Shown here: piece by piece, positions 1 through 5,315 of the stretch
Numbering within the stretch: position 1 is the stretch's first letter
How the letters are laid out: the number at the start of each line of letters is the position of its first letter
From: CAIVPM01 sp964477265
Lineage (GTDB): Bacteria > Bacteroidota > Bacteroidia > Chitinophagales > Chitinophagaceae
Reading direction: 5' to 3'
NCBI GenBank assembly: GCA_964477265.1
Contig: CAYZDJ010000041.1
Coordinates: 1 to 7,966, forward strand
DNA length: 7,966 nt
Translations under genes and position numbers: made by a program
Notes under the pieces: model-generated
The model's input: only the letters and a program-made list of their open reading frames with translations
The model's database searches: none
What the model was told of the DNA's origin: nothing

Positions 1-719
1 GTGAGTTTAAAGTAGAAGTTAATCAAGGTGCTCCACAGGTTGCTTACAAAGAAAGCTTTGGTGCAACTGTAACACACCGTGAAGTATTGAAAAAACAATC
101 TGGTGGTCGTGGTAAATTCGCTGATATTCAATTTGACTTAGGTCCTGCTGACGAAGAGTGGTTAAAGGAAAATGAAGGTAAAAACTTCCAGTTTGTTAAT
201 GACTTATTTGGTGGTTCTATTCCTAAAGAATTTGTACCTGCTATATTAAAAGGTTTCGAAACCTCAATGACAACAGGTGTTTTAGCTGGTTACCCAGTTA
301 GAGATATGAAAATTCGTGTATTTGATGGTAGCTACCACGATGTGGATTCTGATGCAATGAGCTTTGAGCTTTGTGCTAAAAGTGCTTTCAGGGTTGCAGG
401 TCGTAAAGCAAAACCAACTTTACTTGAGCCAATTATGAAAGTTGAGGTATTGACACCAGACCAATACATGGGTGATGTAACTGGTGACCTTAACAGAAGA
501 CGTGGTATGCTTGAAGGTATGGATAGCCGTGCTAACTTACAAGTTATTAAAGCAAAAGTGCCATTGAGCGAAATGTTTGGTTATGTAACACAATTGCGTT
601 CTTTAAGTTCTGGTCGTGCAACATCTACCATGGAGTTCTCTCATTACAACCCTGCACCAAACAATATTGCAGAAGAAGTAATGGCTAAGAACAAAGGAAA
701 AATTAAAGAAGAAGAATAA
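1..719 (+). CDS. fusA: Elongation factor G, C-terminal part (5' end outside window)
   Basis: EF-G is the GTPase that drives tRNA-mRNA translocation on the ribosome. Only the last 238 codons are here. The frame is open from base 3 to the TAA at 717-719, and the first in-window ATG or TTG is not the true start. Domain IV is recognised by PQVAYKES near the left edge and by KKQSGGRGKFADI, followed by LAGYPVRDM and GSYHDVDSDAMSF. Domain V follows with LLEPIMKVEVLTP, GDLNRRRGML, PLSEMFGYVTQLRSL, SGRATSTMEFSHY and a short lysine/glutamate-rich tail. These match canonical EF-G closely, so a diverged paralogue is less likely. The G domain with its GTP-binding motifs lies upstream and cannot be checked. 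Codons are biased to GGT, GCT and CGT, as in the atpD fragment, which fits high expression. The gene ends at a strong terminator and is not followed by rpsJ. Confidence 0.96.
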   Translation, partial: EFKVEVNQGAPQVAYKESFGATVTHREVLKKQSGGRGKFADIQFDLGPADEEWLKENEGKNFQFVNDLFGGSIPKEFVPAILKGFETSMTTGVLAGYPVRDMKIRVFDGSYHDVDSDAMSFELCAKSAFRVAGRKAKPTLLEPIMKVEVLTPDQYMGDVTGDLNRRRGMLEGMDSRANLQVIKAKVPLSEMFGYVTQLRSLSSGRATSTMEFSHYNPAPNNIAEEVMAKNKGKIKEEE

Positions 720-762
720 GCATTGTATAATGTTTGATATACAAGCATTATAAACTATAGTT

Positions 763-800
763 AAAAACCTCGAAGTTTATTCTTCGAGGTTTTTTGTTTT
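763..800 (+). terminator. Rho-independent terminator of fusA
   Basis: A perfect 13-bp stem pairs 763-775 (aaaaacctcgaag) with 782-794 (cttcgaggttttt) around a 6-nt loop. A T-rich tract (790-802, broken by one G) follows directly. It starts 43 nt after the fusA stop codon. The A-run before the stem would also give a weaker U-tract on the opposite strand, but no minus-strand gene ends here. Confidence 0.93.
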
Positions 801-818
801 TTAAAATATCACTTTTGT

Positions 819-970
819 CGTTGTTGTGTGTTTTCACCAACAACGATTTATTTATATTTGATATATGAAATTTTGTAAAATACTGCGAAAGTGCTGACGT
901 TGAGTTTGTTGGTAGCGAATATTTAGCTACTTATGCTGATTTCGTTGTTGGTGCAAAACACACAACAACG
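819..970. repeat. REPIN-like doublet: two hairpin-forming arms in inverted orientation
   Basis: The arm at 819-845 and the arm at 943-970 are reverse complements over their whole length, apart from one extra C at 954. Each arm also folds on itself. The outer 8 bp (cgttgttg with caacaacg) pair, then a one-base bulge, then gtg pairs with cac around a 4-5 nt loop. The 97 nt between the arms include a smaller hairpin (gtagc 912-916 with gctac 926-930). Two palindromic units in opposite orientation with a short spacer is the architecture of REPINs, which RAYT transposases are thought to spread. Family membership cannot be shown from one copy. No transposase gene or target-site duplication is visible here. 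Confidence 0.75.
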
Positions 971-1025
971 GCGAAGATGGAAGCGAAGACCAACAGGGGC
1001 ATAAAAAAATTAATTATTGAATAGT

Positions 1026-2552
1026 ATGAATAATTTATCAAATAACCCTGTATTACGCAGGGTTACTTTCTTAATCTGTTTTTTTATTACAGGCAGTGCC
1101 GTGGCTCAGCAACAATATAACCTTGTGCCTAATTACAGCTTTGAAAATTATGCAGTATGCCCAAGCAAACTTAACAGTTATCCCCCTTATCCTTGGTATA
1201 ATGCATGTAAACATATAGGCTCATATTGTAATAGCTGTTGCAATGACAATTTCGCTGGTGTTCCTATTAACTATGTCGGCAATTTTGGATATCAAAATGC
1301 ACATAGTGGTTATGGTTATGCTATTGCTGATTTTTTGTATTCTGGTGAGAGAACTTATATTCAAGTTAATTTAAATACAAGTTTAATCGCCAATAAAAAA
1401 TACTATGCTGCATATTATGTTAATATTCCAAATCCATTAAAATTGGCTTGTAACAATGTGGCAATGTTGTTTACCGATACAGCAATTTATAGTGACCTCA
1501 ATAGACTGACATTTAACCCAATTATTGCAAATCCTCAAATAGTAAATTATGGTAATCCAATAATAGTTGATACTTTAAATTGGATTAAGGTAAGTGGTAT
1601 ATTCAAAGCCAATGGTGGCGAGCAATATTTAACAATTGGTAACTTTAAAGATGATAACCAAACATTGTCAAAAGTTATACTGCCAAGCTCACCATATGCT
1701 AAGGCAAGTTATTATATTGATGATGTTTCAGTAATACCACTTGACAGTATGCCATTAAAAACAAATGCAGGCAGAGACACCACCATACATATAGGCGACA
1801 GTGTATTTATAGGCAGTTATACCAATGGTATAGATACTATTAAATGGCTGCAAAATGGCATCATCCCTATAGATAGCACAAGACCTGGCTTTTGGGTAAA
1901 ACCTTTAGTAAACACCTGCTATGTGCTTACTCAAACAGTAAATGGCTATACGAGTAGTGATACTGTTTGTGTAAATGTGCAACCATTGCCTTTAAAGTTT
2001 ATACAATTTACAGCCGCCCCAACCCCTCCAAAGGTGGGGCTTATTGAAGCGAAGATGGACTGGGAAACTGTGAATGAAATAAATGTTTCCCATTTTAATA
2101 TTCAACGTTCAATTAATGGCAGAGACTTTATAACAATAGGCACAGTAAAAGCCAACAGTAAAGAAAATAATAAGTACAATTACATTGATGGAATTAGGAA
2201 TTGGGAATTAGGTATTAGTAAAGTGTATTATAGAATAGAGGCTGTTGATTTTGATGGAAGGAAGCAGTACTCAGGAATTAGGAATGTGGAATTAGGGATT
2301 AGGAATGGTGTTAGTATTTATCCAAATCCTGCAAAAGATGTGGTGCACGTTATGGGTAAGGATATTAAAGAAGTGAGGCTAATAAATTATTTGGGTCAGT
2401 TAGTGCATAAAGAGATTGTTTTGTACCTTGCAATGACGAGCGATACACAACTATTAACTATTAACTGTAAACTATTAACTAAAGGCTTATATATGGTGCA
2501 GGTAATATTAACCAACGGAACAATTACCAACGAAAAATTAGTAATAGAATAA
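1026..2552 (+). CDS. Secreted protein with type IX secretion sorting domain, function unknown
   Basis: The protein has 508 residues counted from ATG 1026. An in-frame TTG nine bases upstream is a weaker start. A signal peptide covers residues 1-27: basic residues, a hydrophobic core (VTFLICFFITG), and a probable cut after AVA. Residues 30-240 form a jelly-roll-like N-terminal module seen in Bacteroidota surface proteins (NLVPNYSFENY, GYQNAHSGYGYA, GGEQYLTIGNF, YYIDDVSV). It has a cysteine cluster at 45, 61, 68, 71 and 72. Residues 245-320 resemble an Ig/PKD-like repeat (NAGRDTTIHIGDSVFIG). Residues 322-424 resemble the fibronectin-like segment usual before the tail (VNEINVSHFNIQRSINGRDF, YYRIEAVDFDGRKQYS). 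The C-terminal domain runs from SIYPNPAKD to KLVIE and is the type A sorting signal that directs export and surface attachment. No catalytic motif is visible. Four segments look like captured nucleotide repeats (see the repeat entries). An adhesion or structural role is inference only. Confidence 0.85.
   Translation: MNNLSNNPVLRRVTFLICFFITGSAVAQQQYNLVPNYSFENYAVCPSKLNSYPPYPWYNACKHIGSYCNSCCNDNFAGVPINYVGNFGYQNAHSGYGYAIADFLYSGERTYIQVNLNTSLIANKKYYAAYYVNIPNPLKLACNNVAMLFTDTAIYSDLNRLTFNPIIANPQIVNYGNPIIVDTLNWIKVSGIFKANGGEQYLTIGNFKDDNQTLSKVILPSSPYAKASYYIDDVSVIPLDSMPLKTNAGRDTTIHIGDSVFIGSYTNGIDTIKWLQNGIIPIDSTRPGFWVKPLVNTCYVLTQTVNGYTSSDTVCVNVQPLPLKFIQFTAAPTPPKVGLIEAKMDWETVNEINVSHFNIQRSINGRDFITIGTVKANSKENNKYNYIDGIRNWELGISKVYYRIEAVDFDGRKQYSGIRNVELGIRNGVSIYPNPAKDVVHVMGKDIKEVRLINYLGQLVHKEIVLYLAMTSDTQLLTINCKLLTKGLYMVQVILTNGTITNEKLVIE
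2016..2040. repeat. GC-rich hairpin repeat fragment inside the secreted-protein gene
   Basis: These 25 bases are C-rich then G-rich in an otherwise AT-rich gene, and gcccca (2016-2021) pairs with tggggc (2035-2040). The other strand contains tttggaggggttgggg, which resembles a GC-rich intergenic repeat I recall from many Bacteroidota genomes. It encodes residues 331-339 (APTPPKVGL), at the point where related proteins usually pass straight from the 'LKF..F.A' strand to the 'W.T..E.N' strand. An inserted repeat fragment is therefore plausible. Confidence 0.5.
2190..2302 (+). repeat. Two in-frame copies of a 29-nt GGAATTAGGAAT repeat
   Basis: Copy 1 is 2190-2218 and copy 2 is 2274-2302. They match at 26 of 29 positions, start 84 nt apart and lie in the same reading frame. 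They encode GIRNWELGIS (389-398) and GIRNVELGIR (417-426). Each copy is built from shorter units of the type gga-att-agg. They flank the conserved YYRIEAVDFDGRKQYS strand and replace turn sequences that vary in the family, so the fold probably tolerates them. Confidence 0.8.
2413..2440 (-). repeat. Remnant of a widespread intergenic repeat captured in frame
   Basis: Read on the minus strand, this stretch contains ctcgtcattgcaaggtac followed by aaaacaatct. That closely resembles the 'cgtcattgcgagg...gaagcaatct' repeat that I recall from intergenic DNA of many bacteria. The plus strand encodes about residues 463-472 (EIVLYLAMTS) inside the sorting domain, between the strand INYLGQLV and the strand GLYMVQVI. 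The usual family sequence in this turn is shorter. Repeat identity rests on memory and has not been tested by a search. Confidence 0.55.
2451..2481 (+). repeat. CTATTAACT short tandem repeat in the sorting domain
   Basis: The nonamer ctattaact occurs at 2451-2459, 2458-2466 (overlapping by two bases) and 2472-2480. It encodes residues 476-486, LLTINCKLLTK, just before the final strands of the type IX sorting domain. It begins about 10 nt after the repeat-like segment at 2413-2440, so the two together form a composite insert of about 70 nt in a loop of the domain. Confidence 0.65.
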
Positions 2553-2562
2553 GCAAATCTGT

Positions 2563-2603
2563 TCAACAAAAAAGGAAGCACCATGTGCTTCCTTTTTTGT
2601 TGA
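2563..2603. terminator. Bidirectional terminator between convergent genes
   Basis: A perfect 18-bp stem pairs 2563-2580 with 2586-2603 around the 5-nt loop ccatg. The GC-richer core (ggaagca with tgcttcc) is flanked by an A6 run on the left and a T6 run on the right, so each strand reads as a hairpin with a U-tract. It starts 10 nt after the stop codon of the secreted-protein gene and ends 14 nt from the stop codon of the L,D-transpeptidase-like gene, and so can serve both. Confidence 0.92.
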
Positions 2604-2617
2604 TGTTGTTGTGTTAT

Positions 2618-3142
2618 CTATTTCATAATTTCAACCCTTGTGCCTACTGGTAACTGATTATACATTTCCTTAATAAAATCGTTTTTGGTACTTACGCAGC
2701 CCAGTGTCCAGTTTTGGTGTGCATCCACTGCAAACTCTTCTTTTGGCCATGTGCCATGAATGCCAATGCTGCCACCAATTTTGGCGTTTTGTGGTATTAA
2801 GCCCTGTGCTTTCCTTTCTTCAAACCTCCTGTAGCTTTCGGCATTGGGATAATCGAGTGCTAAAAACTTATCCCATTTTGGATGTGCCCTTTTTGCAATA
2901 ATATGAAAAGTGCCTTCAGGTGTTTTTCTGTCACCTTCAACCATTTTATCGCCCTGGTCGTTGCTGCCAAAAACAGCAGGATATTCTACAACAAAATTAT
3001 TATCCTTGTCATAAATAGTGAGTGTGTAATTGCTTTTGCTTATCACAATATAATAATCGTCCTTATCAATGCTGTATTTGGTAAACGATGTATTTGTACA
3101 AAAAATAACTGCAACTGCAATAGCATATTTTAAAGTTCTCAT
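2618..3142 (-). CDS. L,D-transpeptidase-like (YkuD-fold) exported protein
   Basis: YkuD enzymes form 3-3 crosslinks in peptidoglycan or attach proteins to it through a catalytic cysteine in the periplasm. This protein has 174 residues, which is short: one catalytic domain and no LysM or other wall-binding module. Residues 1-19 look like a signal peptide; the cysteine at 15 lacks a good lipobox. The domain starts near YYIVISKSNYTLTIYD (30-44). It continues with the DRKTPEGTFHI motif (71-81), then IGIHGT with His129, and NWTLGCVSTKND with the probable catalytic Cys149 in the usual [S/T]-x-G-C setting. ATG at 3142 is the only start that keeps the signal peptide. Upstream on the same strand, 136 nt away, is the LtaS-like gene. 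Co-transcription is possible, but the gap allows a separate promoter. No Shine-Dalgarno sequence is evident. The exact substrate is unknown. Confidence 0.88.
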   Translation of the reverse strand: MRTLKYAIAVAVIFCTNTSFTKYSIDKDDYYIVISKSNYTLTIYDKDNNFVVEYPAVFGSNDQGDKMVEGDRKTPEGTFHIIAKRAHPKWDKFLALDYPNAESYRRFEERKAQGLIPQNAKIGGSIGIHGTWPKEEFAVDAHQNWTLGCVSTKNDFIKEMYNQLPVGTRVEIMK

Positions 3143-3278
3143 AGCTTAATTATTTTGGTGCAATCTATAAAAAAATCAGACCAAGGCTAATTTAAAAAGT
3201 TATAATATTTTGTTAAAATTATATAAAGCAATCACACAAAAAAGCATTATCTGGCTTTGGTGGACAAAATCAGTTTTT

Positions 3279-5195
3279 TTACTGTGCCATTAGCTTGTTG
3301 TTAATAATTCTGTTATTGTATTGTTGCATATAAGCTTTTACTGTGGTTTCCAAATGTAGTCTCATACCTGTTGCTGTTGCATTCTGCAATAAATTGTGCT
3401 GCAGCAGGCTGTCAGTTGCAAAATGGTATAGGGCAGTTGATTTATTTCCATCAAAGCTTAGCATATAGCCATTTTGTGCAATTTGGTATTGGTTGTTGGT
3501 ACAGTAAACCCCAAAACTTGGCTTAGCAAAAGCATCATTACCAAAGCTAAAATTGTTTGCAGGATAGTTGAGTTTGTTTAAAATAGTTGGTAAAATATCA
3601 GCCTGAGAAACTGTTTGATTATACAGTTGTTGCACATTGCTTTGTGGGTCGAAAATAATTATTGGTATTTGGTATTGCCCAACAGTATTTGAATAAAAAG
3701 GGTGTAATGATTCGCCTGTATGGTCTGCTGTTATTACAAAAATGGTGTTGTTGTACCAGTCTTGCTGTTGTGCAGTTTTAAAAAATTGTTGTAGCGAATA
3801 ATCGGCATATTCAATAACGCGGCATAAATGGTTTTCAGATTTCTTTACAAATTTTTGCTCATACCTTTTTGGTATAAAGTATGGATGGTGAGATGATAAA
3901 GTAAAAATGGAAAAATGAAATGGCTTTTGGCATTCGGTCATTTGCTTTGCTGCAAATTGCAAAAACTCTTCATCCCAAATGCCCCAGTCGCCATCAAAAT
4001 CCTTTTCGTTATTGTATTCTTTCCTGCCAAAATAATCTTTATAACCAGCTTGTTTGGCAAAAGCATCAAAGTTCATTGAGCCATTGTGTGCACCATGCAT
4101 AAATGCAGTGTAATAACCTTGCTGTGCCAGCAAAGTGCCAAGTCCTTTATAGTTATTATTAATGTAGGGGGTATTAATAAAAAAGCCATTCATTATACTT
4201 GGCAGGCTTGCAGTAACAGCAGGAATGCCTTGCACGCTCTGCTTTCCATTTGCATAAGCATCTGTAAAAACTAAGCTATGTTTACTTAAACTATCTAAAA
4301 AAGGGGTGTAAGTAGGCAAGCCACTTAAACTGCCCATAAACTCTTTGCTTAAACTTTCAACCATTATTACCACTACATTTTTTTTTGTAAATGGCTTGCC
4401 TGTAGCTGCTGATATTGGATTGTAAATAGCAACTGCTTCATCATCTTTATAAAAATGATATTCAACAATCATATCTGTGCCAATAGATTTTGCAACTGTA
4501 AAAACAGTGTTTACCAGCAATGGTGTATTTTGAACAGCAGTATATTTATTTGCATCTACAATGCTTAATGGAATGCGAATAAACCAACCCCTGAAAAGCA
4601 ACAACAGCAAACCACACCACAAAACAAGGTTCATAAAAAAACTGCTTATTAATGGAATGATTTTAATAGATGAAGTGTTGTAGTTAAATTGAAAGATATT
4701 TTTCCTTGTCCATTTTATCAATACATACACTATAACAATAAACGCAATAATCAAATACCAAAAATCAATTGCAAAGCGTGGAATAAGCTTTATAAAATTA
4801 CTGTTGTCTCCACCAAAGCCAATCATATCAACAGTAAGGCGTTTATTGGTAAAAGGAAAATAGGCTGTGTCGAACAGGTTATATCCTGCAGCAGTTGCAT
4901 TAAAAACAATGAAGCAAATACCTGCAACATGCAATTGTTTTTTTCTGTAGCTGGCAGGTAATGGAAAAATAAAAACCAGTATGAACAGAATATTTACAAG
5001 TGCAATGGCTGATGAATCGAACAGCAATGCATAAAAATAAATGCGTAAGGTTTCAATAAAACCAATGCTTTTAAAGCTGCTGTAATTATGGATATGAAAA
5101 ATAAGCCTGTAGGCAAAAAACAATACAAATGAGGCTAGCATTGCCTTTGCAATAATTTTTGCTTGAGATGAAATGAGTTGTTTGAAAGAAACCAT
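3279..5195 (-). CDS. LtaS-like membrane sulfatase-fold phosphotransferase/hydrolase
   Basis: This belongs to the alkaline phosphatase/sulfatase superfamily, in the group that contains lipoteichoic acid synthase and phosphoglycerol or phosphoethanolamine transferases. I start it at ATG 5195, giving 638 residues; a TTG at 5213 would add six. About five membrane helices lie near residues 14-34, 54-77, 88-108, 142-160 and 179-202. A periplasmic sulfatase domain begins near 272 (KNVVVIMVES). Probable metal ligands are Glu280 in MVES and Asp491-His492 in TADHTG. The nucleophile region reads GKQS (317-320), so Ser320 would replace the threonine of LtaS. HGAHNG (367-372) and SSHHPYF (434-440) match the substrate-site histidines of the family. 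In a diderm host with no lipoteichoic acid, the product is more likely a decorated envelope lipid or glycan; this is inference. The gene is divergent from acs, with 120 nt between the starts. No terminator is visible after its stop codon. Confidence 0.87.
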   Translation of the reverse strand: MVSFKQLISSQAKIIAKAMLASFVLFFAYRLIFHIHNYSSFKSIGFIETLRIYFYALLFDSSAIALVNILFILVFIFPLPASYRKKQLHVAGICFIVFNATAAGYNLFDTAYFPFTNKRLTVDMIGFGGDNSNFIKLIPRFAIDFWYLIIAFIVIVYVLIKWTRKNIFQFNYNTSSIKIIPLISSFFMNLVLWCGLLLLLFRGWFIRIPLSIVDANKYTAVQNTPLLVNTVFTVAKSIGTDMIVEYHFYKDDEAVAIYNPISAATGKPFTKKNVVVIMVESLSKEFMGSLSGLPTYTPFLDSLSKHSLVFTDAYANGKQSVQGIPAVTASLPSIMNGFFINTPYINNNYKGLGTLLAQQGYYTAFMHGAHNGSMNFDAFAKQAGYKDYFGRKEYNNEKDFDGDWGIWDEEFLQFAAKQMTECQKPFHFSIFTLSSHHPYFIPKRYEQKFVKKSENHLCRVIEYADYSLQQFFKTAQQQDWYNNTIFVITADHTGESLHPFYSNTVGQYQIPIIIFDPQSNVQQLYNQTVSQADILPTILNKLNYPANNFSFGNDAFAKPSFGVYCTNNQYQIAQNGYMLSFDGNKSTALYHFATDSLLQHNLLQNATATGMRLHLETTVKAYMQQYNNRIINNKLMAQ

Positions 5196-5315
5196 TTGAA
5201 ATAAAGCCTGCAAGTTTTCTTGTTGATTTTACAAAAAAATTGCAGTACATGCTTTGCAAAGAAGCAATGTTTTTACTTATTACCCTATTTTTATTGCTTC
5301 AAAAATTGCTTGCAA

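Larger units (their letters stand above)
720..1025. other. Gene-free interval between fusA and the secreted-protein gene
   Basis: This 306-nt stretch holds the fusA terminator and the 819-970 inverted-repeat element. I see no RNA gene and no convincing coding frame. The only ATG-led frame I noticed in the centre (865-897) codes for ten residues and looks like chance. A lone match to the Bacteroidota -7 element (TATATTTG, 853-860) has no TTG at the right distance upstream, so the promoter of the gene at 1026 is not resolved. Confidence 0.8.

Noticed and set aside
853..860. TATATTTG, an exact -7 promoter match before the gene at 1026
   Set aside because: The nearest TTG is about 26 nt upstream, which is too far, and the leader would be about 160 nt. 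I could not support it as a promoter.
865..897. Ten-codon ATG-led frame (MKFCKILRKC) inside the 819-970 element, just after TATATTTG
   Set aside because: It is too short, has no ribosome-binding signal, and the -7 match lacks a -33 TTG at the proper distance. Chance in AT-rich DNA is more likely.
2396..2584. Minus-strand frame of 62 codons overlapping the sorting domain
   Set aside because: It is antisense to a clear coding region and crosses the terminator. Its sequence is low-complexity translation of the repeats.
3143..3278. Promoter for the L,D-transpeptidase-like gene in the 136-nt gap
   Set aside because: No exact -7 element was found on the minus strand. TAGCCTTG (3189-3182) differs at one position and has no -33 TTG at the right spacing.
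5220..5315. Possible 32-codon N-terminal extension of Acs from a TTG start
   Set aside because: The added residues are rich in Cys, Phe and Leu with no Acs similarity. ATG 5316 gives the usual Acs N-terminus and length, so this is the 5' leader.
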